Shown here piece after piece: positions 1 to 12,804 of a stretch of 64,000 nucleotides of DNA (position 1 is its first letter; every line of letters starts with the position of its first letter). Made by a program: the position numbers and the translations under genes. The DNA is taken from the NCBI RefSeq assembly GCF_027595985.1, contig NC_073305.1, forward strand, positions 117,088,114-117,152,113, written 5' to 3'. Source of the stretch: Sorex araneus. Its lineage: Eukaryota; Chordata; Mammalia; Eulipotyphla; Soricidae. The notes below the pieces were generated by a model, which was not told the DNA's origin, did no database searches, and saw only the letters and a list, made by a program, of their open reading frames with translations.

Positions 1-49
1 GCACGCAAGGGAAGTACTTTACCCACTGTGTTGTCTCTCTAGTGGCCCT
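1..49 (-). mobile_element. A-SINE head, cut by window edge
   Basis: The first bases are the reverse complement of the tRNA-like head shared by the shrew SINEs. They contain a decayed form of 'ccctacccgctgtgctat' followed by 'ctctctagtggccc'. The rest of the element lies outside the window, so the family (A or R) cannot be decided. Confidence 0.6.
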
Positions 50-3000
50 AAGAAGTTTGAAGAAAGTATATTGTCCTGGTTAATTTAAGTTTCCAACTTA
101 AAGATTTATTTTTAGTATATTTCATTTTTGAGGTTTCGCAGGAATAAGACTTATTTCCCTTCTTTCCAAATAAGCACTGCAATTTGAATAATTTGGTTAT
201 TGAAAATTAATAATAAGCTGCAAGTTACTATTATGGCATTAATGATTGCTTTCAGAAATAATTGATATTATTAACAAAAATTGGTGTAAAATCAGATAGA
301 GTTTTGTTTTCTGAGATACTGGATCAAATTCAAATGTGAAGGACCTTTGCATGAGTTTCTAAAAGCAGAGATTGAAACAGACAAGAACATTATTCTGGAA
401 ATAATCTTTATAAAATAGTGCTATACTGTTTATTAGTTTTTCACTACAATAGCACATTCATTCAGTGTTTTATTTCACCGACTAATATGTCAACTCAGTG
501 TTCTTAGATGCTCTTTCTCAGAAGAAATTCCAGAAGCACTTTGGCTTCATTTACGGGAATAAATAAGGGTGTTTCATTTCACACAGCCTCAGGGAATCAC
601 AAATTAAAACTTTCCACTAAAATGGATGCCATCTACTATTCATTATTTCAACAAACAAACCACTCCACTCTGCTGAAGTTGCAATCAGGGTAAGGGATAT
701 ATAGTGCTTGAAACCTGCAAGGCTGAGAGGGCCTACTTTGCATTCTTATTCGTAAGCAGCCCATTTCACATTTCCTCAGAGTTCCCCAGCACCCCACAGA
801 GCTACTCTCAGTGGCGCAAAGCTCCATTAAGTAAATAGAGGCTCCGTATTTAGAAGCCATCTCTGGGAATTCAAAGTGCTCTGAGAGGGAAATTGGTACT
901 ATCAAGATTAAGGTATTAATGAAAAGTTCTTTTAAATTTCTGTTGGGATGCTAATTAATCTTCTAAAAATTGTTAATCAATTCAATTATGTAACACACTT
1001 AAACTTTAACACATGGTACAGGAAAAGTAACAGGGTCTTTCAATTATGCCCAGAGGCATTCAGAAAGTTAGGGGAAATAGTCTAAATGGAAAATCATTCC
1101 CAAACAGTGTTTTAGTTTTATCTTTAGTGTTCACTTTTTCCATCACATTTAATGTTTGAGAAATCAATATGCAGTTTTCAGGTATTTAAAGAAATATTAG
1201 AAGGCATCCAGGATGTGAAATTATGACAACTATTCCTTAATAGAATCTCTTACCTGAATTGCGTAAGAATGTTAGCACAGATTATTATACCCATATTGAT
1301 AATTTTAGCTTGAATTGTTTAACAAATAGTCTGGTAAAATAGTAATATTTGAAGCCTAACCATGCTATCAGTACTGAACTAAATGAGCTATGCTTCATGA
1401 GTTATGCATTCCTTTAAATATAAAATATTTTGTTACTAGAAATTCAAATCTCATCAATTTTGTTAAATATTAAAAATCAATTTATCTCAAAATCTTAACA
1501 CATATGGATGGTATGCGAAAGGACGTAATAAAATTTCTAGAAGAATACGTTGTATTCTAAAATGTTAATGTGAATGAAATAAGATACAAAAATAATATGT
1601 AACAAAATAATTAATTATACTTTATAGTTGAGTCAAGTGAGTATTTCTCCTGTGATTCTTATTGGTTATGTCTCAGCTGTAATTGTGACAGCTTTAGTTT
1701 CTATTTCACTGACTAGTTGGAAATGGAAGACCAAGGTCATATATAAGTAGCAACGTATTTTAATAAGTGACAATTATTTTGAAGAACTAATTATAACATT
1801 TTAATTCTGAGCTCATTTTTCTATCAAGAAGAAGAGAGTTGGTATTAAATGATTTTGTCTGATTTTGAGCACATTTCTTTGACTAAAGTTGAAGACTTAC
1901 TATGGTTCATGAGACAATATATCTTAGTGATAACACCTTGATCTTGGCTATAATCTTTGTTTTTGAAGCTCAGTAAACCTAATTTTACTGGCTCTCTCAA
2001 ACCAATAGACCTTTGATTCCTGCTTGCTAAAACTATTAGAGACCACACAAACTAAAAGATCTGTATTTCGTCCTAGTTCTTCTGATATAGGAACTAGAGA
2101 AAAGGAACATGGTTAAGTAGAGGACAATTATCGAGAAAATGTACAAGAGGGGGCTTGAACAGGGTTGTTTATCAAAAGCTATTTATATAGCTGTAAGGAA
2201 TCCTCTAAAGACTCTTTGAAAAGAAAGTTCCCTTTGTAACTGTAGTAAGACATCTACTTTAATGGACCCTAAAGGTTCTATGTAATATTATAAAGCATAT
2301 TTGCCTGATAGTTTAGGACAAGATTATTATTGAGCTAGAATCTACTACTAGTTCTAATTGTTAGACAATCCAGTTCTTGACTTCTTTTGAACAGATGATC
2401 AGATTACTTTAGGTCATATTGGAATCCTTTAGATAAAATGAATTTGAACCCTCTAGATTAAAGAATTAAACATTCTTCAAACAAACTTACTTGTTTGAAG
2501 AATGCTTTTTGAATATGCACCCTCCCTGAAAAATATACTTTATTTGATGTGATGGAATAAATCACTATAATTTTTGAATACTATATATTTTCAATCTTTT
2601 CTTTGATTATTTACTACTAATTTAAAGACAATTGTTCATACAAGTTGGGGGTAGTGTGGAGTGGTGATATTCGTTAGTTTTAGGGAGAAGAGATTAAAGT
2701 TCAAATTTCAGCAGAGTAAAACATTCCAAGGAGCACAACATCAATTCATCCTTCGGCATTAATCTTCAGATTATTTAGGAAAGTGATCATACTATAATGA
2801 GTGCATTGATTATGACATTGTCAAACTGAATAGAATTAAGTAAAAATTGGTAATTTGCAGAGGATGAGAATTAATAAATGTTATCATTTAGTTTATGTTA
2901 AGGTTTTGCATCTCTATATTTCTTTAAGTCTTCTATTAAATACTTCTGGTTTCCATGATGAATGGTAATTGCTTAAAGTATGTCATTATCTTGAACCAAA

Positions 3001-3782
3001 CTGGATGAAATTCACAGCCTAAAGGGAAATTTCATTCTGAGATTAAATTAAGCAATTCTTCATCAATTTAAATGAGAGTAAGTTTGAAATTTCTCATAAA
3101 TCCAGATAACTCAAAAGTTTATTAATCAATATAAACCATCTTCATTAAAAGACAATAGCATATTTGCATTGACATATGGTATTTATTAAACTAACAAAAA
3201 AGGAGTCTTTGTTTTGAATTTCATATAATATTGCTTACCTTAACTTTTCTGCTCAGAATTGATTTTGCCCTTTTTATATAAAGGGCTCATTATCAACTTT
3301 AATAAACCTCAGATTGATCCCTTTTGGAAAACAAAGAATACATTATTTCCTATGTCTTTAGCTTAATTTATTTAAAAAATAGATTATCATTAGACTTGAT
3401 AATTCATCTCTGATTGAAGCATATTAAGGTGGCATACAAATGATTTCTGAAACAAAATTGATCTGTAGAAGTCTAATAAGATGTGAAATATGGATTAAAA
3501 TTTAGCCTTGAAATGTCAATGGATTTTGAGAAAGAATGTGGGAGATTTAGAATATGTAGCAAGTTAGATGTAAAATGGTTCTATTTCCTTAAGATTTTAT
3601 TTTTACTTTACATTTTTAGTTGTGTTTATGTTAGGGAAATTTGTTAGGGTCTCACCTTTATTTTTATTCTTAATACTGAAGAACAGAAAATGAACAAAAT
3701 AAATTTTTTTACAAAAGAAAGTCCTATATTAATGCTGTTCCCTTTTAGGTTTTTTAAGTGAAATAAAATAAAATGCAAAGTC
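50..3782. other. AT-rich unique sequence
   Basis: I recognise no gene or young repeat here. ORFs are short and AT-rich and carry no family motif. A perfect 14-bp inverted repeat at 2471-2504 is listed separately. Confidence 0.5.
2471..2504. repeat. Perfect 14-bp inverted repeat
   Basis: The arms are 'cattcttcaaacaa' (2471-2484) and 'ttgtttgaagaatg' (2491-2504), separated by the 6-base loop 'acttac'. The arms match perfectly. No adjacent T-run or gene gives it an obvious role, and it may be a chance or replication-derived hairpin. Confidence 0.9.
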
Positions 3783-3915
3783 AGGACTGAAGAAATAAGA
3801 CAGGAATTAAGGTGCTTGCTTTACATGCCCAACTCTGATTCAGTCTCTGACAGTGTGAGCACCACCAGAAGGGATCCATGAGCACAGAGCTAGGAGTAAG
3901 GCCTAAGCACCACAT
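3783..3915 (+). mobile_element. Old tRNA-headed SINE
   Basis: Strongly diverged plus-strand copy. A degraded head ('aattaaggtgcttgctttac') is followed by 'gagcaccaccagaag' and 'gagcacagagctaggagtaa', which match the body of the A-SINE family. No target-site duplication can be seen. Confidence 0.55.
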
Positions 3916-4179
3916 GGTGTTGAATCTCTTCCTTCCTAACTTAGAGTTAAGTGCAAGAGCCTTACTATGGCTATGTTCTGCTGTATTTGTTCTTTCATAG
4001 CTAAATCCATAAATCGTTTATCACTCATTAGGCAATAGTGATTTACTGAGAGTTGACAATAATAGCCACTGTAGTCTAATTTTTTTTTAAGACTATTTAG
4101 TCTGGTGCCAACATGTTAAATATATTTTTTTATATCCTCTGTTTCTACTCTAAGGCATCTTCCGTTTACACACAAAGTA

Positions 4180-4640
4180 TCATTACTAGTTTGCTGTGGC
4201 AGACAGTATTAGTGACCCAACCATATTGACTTGGATTCTTTTACTGGTTTCATGCATGCCTGCTTGACTTCCAATAGGCAACAAAGTTATTTTTTTTGTT
4301 GTCTTGAGTTCCTAAGACCTACTTTGTGCGTACACATAGGCAGAGCAGTATGTGGGAAATAATGTCTTTCAGGCACTAGTCTTTAACCCAATAATGAGGT
4401 ATAAATACTTGGACTCTATCCAGCTCTGGGCTGGAATGGCTCCAGAGCATCCCAGTGGTGTTTATTGGAGTAGTTGGTTAATCATGCCCCAGCATTAGCA
4501 ATCTTGTTTTTTCCTGCATCACCTTCCCCTTTCCATGTCAGGATCACTGTTCCAAATAAACCTTATACACTATACCCTTGTCTCAGGATTTGCTTCTAAG
4601 CGAAACTCAGAAGTATGAGTTTTTGGTATTCTTCAGACAA
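4180..4640 (+). mobile_element. Possible solo LTR
   Basis: The stretch has a TATA-like 'gtataaatac' near 4400, an AATAAA-type signal in 'caaataaacc' near 4555, and a downstream T/C-rich tail. This order and spacing (about 155 bases) fits the U3-R-U5 layout of an endogenous retrovirus LTR. I cannot name the family and see no flanking duplication or internal viral sequence. It could also be ordinary unique DNA. Confidence 0.3.
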
Positions 4641-5294
4641 CCCAGATAGACTCTTGGTTGTAGCAATCTATGTCTATAATATCCAGAAACTGGCTAGGCA
4701 TTTTATGTTTAAGGCCTATTCCACATATTACTGGCAGGATTTTGTTGGGTATATTTGACTGTAAATTCATTCACATAAATTTTGTAGTGGATTAACTGGT
4801 TTTACATTTTTCTTCAAATGAGCTACCAATTATGCACTTTAAATACTGGTGGAATGACTGCGCATGTCATTCTTTACTGGGAAAACTCATTGAACAGCAA
4901 AGCTGTATGCCAGGCAGTGTTCTAGACCTAAGATATAATAACAAATAACACTAGACTGTATTAGTTTCAAACTTCTGATGTTAGGGAAACTTAAAAGTTT
5001 GGCATATTTTGTTGTTCCCAATTATATTTACATTCTGCTCTTGCAAATGTACACTGTTCTGGAAAATTTTAGTAGTTTTTAATAGGAGTTATTAGTTTTA
5101 CACAGTGTGTTTAATTTTTCCTTAGTACTTGCATTACAAAACTCAGCATTGTCATACATTTTCTCTGTTATGAGTTTTTATACTGATTTGCAGCTTATTG
5201 ACTTAGCATATGTGCTGCATCTACTTAATTCAGTCCCTTTATTTTTCTCCTATATTTTGATAATTCTTTTTTTTTTTTCAAGAATGACTTTACT

Positions 5295-5476
5295 GGGGCT
5301 GGAGCAATAGTACAGCAGGTAGGGTGTTTGCCTTGCACGCGGCCGACCTGGGTTTGATTCCCAGCATCCCATACGGTCCTCTGAGCCAGGGGTGATTCCT
5401 GAGCGCAGAGCCAGGAGTAACCTCTGTGCATTGCCAGGTATGACCCAAAAAGCAAAACAAAAAACTAAAAAAAAAA
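5295..5476 (+). mobile_element. A-SINE (poly(A)-tailed, SOR-like)
   Basis: Near-complete copy. The tRNA-like head runs from 'ggggctggagcaatag' to B box 'gggtttgattccc'. The body 'agcatcccatacggtcctc' and 'gcgcagagccaggagtaac' follows, and the element ends in 'gacccaaaaagcaaaa' plus an A-rich tail. It is flanked by imperfect copies of 'atgacttta' (5284 and 5479). The A tail and duplication point to L1-driven insertion. Confidence 0.9.
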
Positions 5477-5505
5477 GGATGACTTTATTATTATAGAATT
5501 TTATT

Positions 5506-5694
5506 GGGGGGGGGGGCGCTGGAGTGATAGCACAGCGAGAAGGGTGTTTGCCTTGCAGGTGGCCGACCCAGGTTCGATTCCCAGCATCCCATATGGTCCC
5601 CTGAGCACTGCCAGGAGTAATTGCTGAGTGCAAAGCCAGGAGTAAACCCTGTGCATCGCCAGGTGTGACCCAAAGAGCAAAAAAAAAAAAAAAA
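5506..5694 (+). mobile_element. A-SINE copy
   Basis: Second plus-strand copy, just 30 bases after the previous one. It begins with an unusual run of 11 G (5506-5516), has a clear B box 'ggttcgattccc', and ends in about 16 A. The flanking duplication is weak. Confidence 0.9.
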
Positions 5695-5883
5695 TTATTT
5701 TTTTAAAGTCCATTATATTCCACCAATGTCTCATTGAGTTTGCATTTGCTGACATTCTCATATTTGGTTCAAACATATTCATACATGTTTTAAATTTTAA
5801 ATTAAATATAAAAATACTCAAGACAAAACTATTTTTATTAATAAGTTATTTAGTAATTCTTTATACTGTGAAAATAGTAACAT

Positions 5884-6124
5884 CACTGTCACTGTCACTG
5901 TCATCCCATTGTTCATCGATTTGCTTGAGCGGGCACCAGTAACGTCTCCATTGTGAGACTTGTTGTTACTGTTTTTGGCATATCAAATATGCCATGGGTA
6001 GCTTGCCAGGCTCTGCCGGGCAGGCGGGATACTCTAGGTAGCTTGCCGGGCTCTCTGAGAGGGGTGGAGGTATCAGATTTGTCTCGGCTGCATGCAAGGC
6101 AAACGCCCTACCCGCTGTGCTATA
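5884..6124 (-). mobile_element. R-SINE (tRNA head, RTE tail)
   Basis: Read on the minus strand it has the tRNA head at 6124, then 'cctctcagagagcccggcaa', then 'gatatgccaaaaacagtaac', then the RTE-derived tail 'gagacgttactggtgcccgc'. It ends in a short (tgacag)n run instead of poly(A). The extreme head is truncated ('gctataagtatg'). The tail matches the 3' end of the RTE LINE at 40.26 kb. Confidence 0.9.
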
Positions 6125-6483
6125 AGTATGAATAATTACCACAATTATTTTTCAAAATGTAATAATTTTCAGCTTAACTTAAAAAACATTAAGTTAAAAC
6201 TTTCTTAGAAAAACACAAAATTCTTGCAAATGGTCACTGACTTCTTATCATTTCAAGATAATATTTTTAATTAAAAACTATTTTCATGTGCATGTATGAA
6301 TTAGATTATTTACCTCAGATTTGACCCTAGTTGAGGAAGCACAACAGGAAGTATATATGCCATCTATTATTTAATGTCTATACCTTCACATAAGATATAT
6401 TCTTTTAATAAGACATTTATTAACCATATTCTGCCTTTAGTCTTTGGACATAGATATGATTCTTAATACTCTGTACTTGATTT

Positions 6484-6650
6484 GTGTGTGTATGTGGGGC
6501 CTGGGTGGAAAGCATACCCATTGGTGGCCGGAGGCTACTCCTGGCTGGTTGTTCAGAGGCGCTTGGTTGACCATGTAGTACCAGGGATCAAACCTTGTAC
6601 CCACATACAAAGCATGTGCTTCTGCCCTTTGAGTTATCACCCTGGCCCTG
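6484..6650 (-). mobile_element. Old SINE copy
   Basis: Diverged minus-strand A-SINE-type sequence. 'ggaggctactcctggctg', 'accagggatcaaacc' and 'gagttatcaccctggccc' mark the body, B box and head. The T-rich left edge 'tttgtgtgtgta' stands for the tail. Confidence 0.6.
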
Positions 6651-7004
6651 TTGATGATTTTTTCATATGTCCACTTGCAAATTGCTTTTTAATGTCGAGT
6701 TATTTTTTAGAGAATGAACTCTCTCTATGCTTGGGTTTCAGGGGAACTTGAATCTATTTAAGAGAGAGTGGAGCCATTAAAACAATCACAAAGAATTCCT
6801 GTTGTTCTCAGAGATATGTTCATCTTTTAAGAATACATCTTTACCAAGAATCTGACAGTTTTATGCATTTGAATAGAACAGTGAAAAGCATAGATAAAAA
6901 TTAAGAATATCTTAGAGTTGACATTCTTATATTATTCCAGAAGACTTGGTACCCAGAACTATACCTATTTCTATGGCAAATGACACTAAGTTTACTCTTA
7001 AACC

Positions 7005-7482
7005 TGAAGACCTTCAGTGGTTTCTCACTGTAATTCAATAAAATCCAACAACCTTACCAGGACTGCATGGGTCAACTTGTACACCACCATGCTCCTGCTA
7101 CTCAATTCAGCTTTCTTCATTCTCTGCCAACATTAGTCTGTATCACAAAATTTGCATCATCTCCCCTCTGTCTTGGCTATAATTTTTTCCTGATATTTCA
7201 CAAGGTCACAGCTTCATGATACCTATTCAAACAGACTGTCTTTTTCTTCTTTGTATCAAGCGAGGGCTCCTTAATATTCTATTCAAAATCCTTATTTTCA
7301 TAGACTTTATAATACATTTAATATATGTGTATCTGTCATTTAGTTGTTTATTTACTCCCTCTCCCACCACTGTAGACTCTGAAGTCAGAGACTATAATTG
7401 TTTTGTTCATCACTGAATTACTCAGTCGCCTGGCATAGTGCCTGGCACATTGTCAGTACTTAAATATATTTGTTGTATGTGG
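7005..7482 (+). mobile_element. L2 LINE 3' remnant
   Basis: The order of recognisable L2 3'-end blocks is kept: 'cagtggtttctcactgtaat', 'gtagactctgaagtcagaga', 'ggcatagtgcctggcacatt', then 'agtacttaaatatatttgtt'. This is an ancient mammal-wide repeat, heavily decayed. Confidence 0.7.
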
Positions 7483-9240
7483 CTCTGGTTTTTAGATGTA
7501 GCTTCTACTGTCTCATCCTTTTTTTTGAACCTCATGACTTCCAATTCAGGGACCCTTTCTAGCCCTCTTCTTTAGAGGCCTAACTTCAGGGTCATTTTGG
7601 TACAACAGTCATCATCTATTTATGTGATAGTCTGTGCCTCAGACACCAAACCAGGACTGTGACCACAGAAACTTGATGAGATAACAGGAACCAAAACAGA
7701 CACTCCTCTCTTACAACTACAGTGTCTCAGAGCTGGAGCTGAAAGGAATAGGGAAGTCCCTGAAGTTTGGCCATCTTTGAGCCACTGAATCCTAAGCTGA
7801 TTGGGCAGAAAATGTTCAGGCAGCAAGGCTGCTAGGGATGAGACTGGGGATATGAGCAAGTGTATGTCAGTGTATGTCAGCTTTTAAGCTTGTTTGCTAA
7901 GAGTGTGATGTGTGCATTCATTGGTAGTTATATAGTGGATTTATAGAACTGCTTTATATACTGACTGCCTAAAACAGAATTGCTGGATTAACAAGGCAAG
8001 GATTGACCTTACCGGCCAGAGATTTTATTTAAGTACATGCAGGGGAAATTAAAGGTAGGGGGAATGAGAGGAACTAACATGGTGATCTTGCCAGTTCCCA
8101 TTCCATTCTGGGACTTTGTTGGTTTTCAGTGGGGTTTGTATAAACAGATCCTATCATAGCTTAGACTGCTCCCCTTTAGACTTAGTATTTTCTGAGAGCT
8201 AAGGAATTAATTTTTAACCTCTATATATTATGAATTTTAAAGCATGCTATAAATTAGAAATGTGCTATGAATACCCAAATATTTACCACACACCTAGATT
8301 CTGTTATTAACATTATCTTGTTTTTTTTTTAAATCACATCTCTATACAACTACATAAGCCATTTATCCAACATTAGTGCATCTTCATTTTCGCCCAAGTA
8401 CTTGAGAATTTATGAAAACAGTTAAATATTTTGACATTTTTCTATTGAGGTAAAATTTACACGTAATAAATGCACAAATTTTTAGTCTTAAGTTTCACCA
8501 TTGTAATTCAAAGCCTATTATGATATAAAAGATTACTATTGTCTCAGTAAGTATCTTCATGATCTTTCTAGTCAGTTCTTATCTCCAGAATCTCTAGAGG
8601 GTAGGACTTCTCTGTTGTTTTTTTAATCATAGTTTTAAGACATTGATTTATACCAGTTAGTATCACTAATGATCCTTCAAATATCTTTCTTCTTTAGTTC
8701 TCTGCTCTTCTCATGATTCAAATAGAAAAGAATGCTGCTTCCAAATTTAAAGTCAACCAAATCTTGAAAGAAAGAACTTGGCACTTGATAATGACTTACC
8801 CCAGTTAGGCCCTAGTATTACATCATTGAAATTACATTTCCTTAGGGTTACCAGACACAGAATAAAAATAGGATCAAGAAACAAAACAGTGTTTCCTTGG
8901 TTATCACCTTTGCCCCCACCTCCTTGCCTACTCAGATCATCTTGGCCTTTTACATTCCTACCTCTGTCTTTGGGAAGTTAGCCACCACACTTATAACCCT
9001 TTCTTGTATATAAGTGGTAGTTTCAAGATCTCTGCTAATCTAAAGGTAAATTTATATATATATATATATATTATTTTTTTCTCTATGAAGCATCCTGTTT
9101 TTTTTCAAATAGAATTTTGGTACCAGATCTCATTTATCTTTCAGACATATTTAGGCATGACTGAATTTTCTGTGGGTTCAGAACTTAGCTTAGTCTTGAT
9201 GTCTAATGCTGCTATTATAAATGACATCCTTGACCCTTGA
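7483..9240. other. Unassigned sequence
   Basis: No gene or family recognised. It includes a short (TA)n tract at 9053-9072 and a small tandem duplication of 'tgtatgtcag' at 7861-7880. Confidence 0.4.
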
Positions 9241-9276
9241 GAGGCTGGGGAGATGGCTCAAAGAACTCAAGCACAT

Positions 9277-9498
9277 GCTCATCAATTTGCTCAAGCGGGC
9301 ACCAGTAACGTCTCCATTGTGAGACTTGTTGTTACTGTTTCTAGCATATCAAATACACCACAGTAGCTTGTCAGGCTCTGCCATGAGGAAGGGATACTCT
9401 CAGTAGCTTGCCGGGCTCTCCGAGAGGTATGGAGGAATCGAACCCAGGTCGGCCGCATGCAAGGCAAACGCCTACCCACTGTGCTATTGCTCTAGTCC
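9277..9498 (-). mobile_element. R-SINE copy
   Basis: Minus-strand copy with the head at the right edge ('gctattgctctagtcc'), B box 'ggttcgattcc' in reverse, the leader-derived middle and the RTE tail at the left ('gctcaagcgggcaccagtaa'). The terminal repeat tract is missing. Its left neighbour (9241-9276, 'ggctggggagatggctca') looks like the head of an older plus-strand SINE into which it inserted. Confidence 0.85.
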
Positions 9499-9783
9499 AA
9501 ATATGGTATCAAAACAGCAAATACACTGTTTTGCTAGCAGTGTAAGATAAAACTCTACACTAATCTATTCAAAGATTCACACATTTTTAGGTAATATATC
9601 CTATAAAAAAATTCCATTAAAGCTTTACACAGTGGCAGTTTCATAGCCAATAAGGTTTGTCTGAGGAACAATTATTGTTAATTGGAAACTTTTCCCAATA
9701 CCCTGCTGTGATAACTTAAAATATTGGCATTGGCAAACTTATCAAGTTATGTCTTACCCTGATTTTACATACTTGTATCTATC

Positions 9784-9940
9784 AAGCTACTGAGAGTATC
9801 CTGCCCACATGGCAGAGCCTGGCAAGCTAACCATGGCATATTCGAATATTGCCAAAAATAGTAACAAGTCTCATAATAGAGACGTTACTGGTGTCCGATA
9901 GAGCAAATCAATGAACAATGGGACGACAGTGCTACAGTGC
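9784..9940 (+). mobile_element. R-SINE, 5'-truncated
   Basis: Starts inside the leader-derived part ('aagctactgagagtatcctg') and lacks the whole tRNA head. It continues through 'gccaaaaatagtaacaagtc' to 'gagacgttactggtgtccg' and the tail 'gacgacagtgctacagtgc'. 5' truncation is what target-primed reverse transcription produces. Confidence 0.9.
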
Positions 9941-10409
9941 CTTTTCAATGGAATTTTTAAGATTTATTGTTTTTCAATTATCACAGTGTTTTTTGATAGA
10001 TACAAATGAATCAAAACAAAAATAAGATGAATGTCATCCTTGAAAATGAAAGAAAATCATTGATAAAGGCCATATCTTTATCCTAGCCTTTAATCTTTCA
10101 ATACAACAGAAAGTACTATATACTTTTGTTTGTCTTTAGCTTTCACATTTTCTTTTATATGTATTAAAAGGATAGATATTAAATCCTTGACATTAACGTA
10201 CCCAAACTCTTTTCTATATGTTAAATTTGGATTCTCTGAGTCATAAGCAATGATTTTGAAACAATGCAGAATTTTCCTTACCTACCAGATGTTTATCTTC
10301 ACCTATGTTCTGGCTTTTATCCAAGCAGCAAAACTTATTTACTACTCAAATATATTATTATATTTTACGTTTATTTTAAAATGACTTTACAATAGAGCAA
10401 TGAAAGTTG

Positions 10410-10525
10410 CAGGGGAGAGGGAGATAATTCAGAGGACTGGAGTGCAAACTTTGCATGCTGGAGCCTGGGGTACAGTTGCTGCACTGTGCACAGCAACCCC
10501 AAAGTACTGGTAAAAAGTGATAAAA
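10410..10525 (+). mobile_element. Old SINE copy
   Basis: A degraded head ('agataattcagaggactgg', 'aactttgcatgctggagcc') is followed by a poor match to the B box and 'ctgtgcacagcaacccc'. No clear tail remains. Confidence 0.45.
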
Positions 10526-11249
10526 TTATAAATGAACTGAAAGTAGTGATTAAACAATCAATCGACAGTTCATTTGATGTAAGTAACTTATCTATATGTT
10601 AGGTCTTCTTAAGAAAAGAGCATTGTTTAAAAATATATTCTCCAACATTGCGTTTAAATGTTAAAGCATAAAGCGATATAAAATTTTGTAATTCTTTGAG
10701 GATAAAATCCAATAATAAAATAACTGTTATGATTTAATTTCCTATTGCTGTTTAACATAATTTGTAATGAAAAACAAATGGTGTCATTTGTTTTTATAGT
10801 GTAGATTGATCACAGATCACTAGAACCCCCTAAGTATTTTTATTCTGTAACTATTTTCCCATCTGAATCTAGCAAACTGATTAGAACTTAGATGTAAGAA
10901 CCATGTCCTATGAATTAATAAATTTGTCTGCATATTCCCATAGAAAAGTATTGTGATATTAGTTTGAAAGATATATAGATATATACTTCTTAACTATTTA
11001 TGGATGCGATAAAACTGCTTCCCAAGAAGCATAAATCCTCTTATTCAAGCATAGGGAAAATCTAAAAAAAATTCATGTTTCCTTATAAAGAAATTAATAG
11101 ACAACTCTACCTTAAACGTTCTCGTTCTATTTTGTTTAAAGTGTTACAGTAGGGTTAACTATGTCATACTGAGGAACTAAAATTTTAATTATTCTTTTTA
11201 GGTTGGTTATATACTTTGACATATCACAAGCAATTGGAACTAATATGTG

Positions 11250-11297
<48 letters not shown>

Positions 11298-12804
11298 CCA
11301 GATAAAGAGTGTAGGAAATAAATTTTTGGCAGAAGGAACAGGAAGTACAAAAAACATGATGTCAAAGCAAAACTATAGATATTCAACAACAGAAGTAACA
11401 TTTAAAAATTATACTTTCCTATCTTGGATAATATATGGTAGAGTAGTGGTTATAGGGAATGAGGTGGTTAAATACTGGGTACAAAAAGATGTCCTGATTT
11501 ATTAAAGGAGGAAACATAGTTGATACATTTTTTTTCCTTAAAACAAACACACAGACACACAAAGACACATACACACGTGCAAGTTGTTTGTGCCAACAAC
11601 TGCTTATTTCTGCTCGCAGACAGTATCGGTGTGAGTGCATTCCTAGGAAGTGGGTGGGTCCAGGTTGTAATATTGAGACTTTTCGTTCACTGCTTCTGTT
11701 TGAGTTAAATTCTTCTTTTACATTTTGTATACATTTTGAAATGGGATACTTTTTAAAGGGGAGAGGAATGTGGTGTGTAGAAGCACAGTGGACTGCTTTT
11801 AAAGTGCACTTGTTAACAAACGAGTAGGAAGCAGTCTATTTCTTATGGCAATTCGTAAGTTAGGAGAGATGAATGGTTTTCTAACATTTTGAAAGTCCTG
11901 GAGCCTAGGTAGAATTCCTGTATGGGAAAATGTTGAAAGCAGAATCACTTGGCGGAAGCTGGGAGCAAGGGGCCTCTCTGTATTCCCCTCCCCTTATCAT
12001 CTTTTGACAGCCCCTAGGGCTCTGCTGAACACAGTTTGAAATACACTGGTCTCTTCCCAGGATGCTTTTGATTTAGTCCTTCCTGAAGGTCAGAGGGATA
12101 TATCAGCTCTGTGATTCTATAGCACAAAGAATAAAGAATGCTTACAGGTAACCCCCGAATTCTAGCTTGCCTTACAGAACACATGTATAGAGCAGGAAAC
12201 ATCCATGTTATGAAAGATATTTCCTGATGTACTACTGAAGAGAAACAGTTTCTGTTTTGCATTTCTTGGCTTTGGAGATTTACAATCCTCAAATCCAAGT
12301 TTTATAGTTTATGTCCATTTTCTGTATTTGAAGTGACTCTTAACAGTTTTGGTAAAATAACAAATACAGTTCTACAAATATGAATCTTAGAGATAAAGAA
12401 ACAAACAACTTTCAAAAATTTGAAAAACCCTTTATATTTTCCAAAGAATGTACTTTTTCTCAATCCAAACAATTAAACATTTTTAAAAAGCTCAAATAGT
12501 GAAATGTCAATAATATTAGAGAGAATTAAATGCCCTAACTAAATATTAAGATGTGCACATAAATTTGTATTTTTTGTCTTATACTTAACATTTGATTTAT
12601 GAGACAATTTGTAGTACTAGAAGCACAATTCCTAAATACCATGTTGTTATATTTAACTAGTTAATAAAACTTGAGTTATTTTGACATGAGTATATTAGTG
12701 TTTTATAAAATAAGGGAAGGCACAGTACTGCTAATTAATAATATAGACCTATACTGATATAATATAGATATATTTAAGGTAATATACCTTAAATGGCTTT
12801 AAGG
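10526..12804. other. AT-rich sequence with (TA)n tract
   Basis: No gene found. A (TG/TA)n microsatellite lies at 11249-11296 and an ACAC-rich patch at about 11545-11580. ORFs across these tracts are low-complexity artefacts. Confidence 0.45.
11249..11296. repeat. (TA)n microsatellite
   Basis: Alternating TA dinucleotides, starting from a short 'gtgtgtata' transition. Symmetrical ORFs on both strands (YIYIYI) are a by-product. Confidence 0.95.

Noticed and set aside
5322-5365. Internal RNA polymerase III A and B boxes that look like a tRNA gene
   Set aside because: They belong to the tRNA-derived head of the SINEs. The anticodon arm and acceptor pairing are not preserved, and the same sequence recurs many times in the window.
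9241-9276. Similarity of 'ggctggggagatggctca' to the rodent B2 SINE head
   Set aside because: The similarity is short and stops at once. All other repeats are shrew-type, and tRNA-derived heads are similar by nature.
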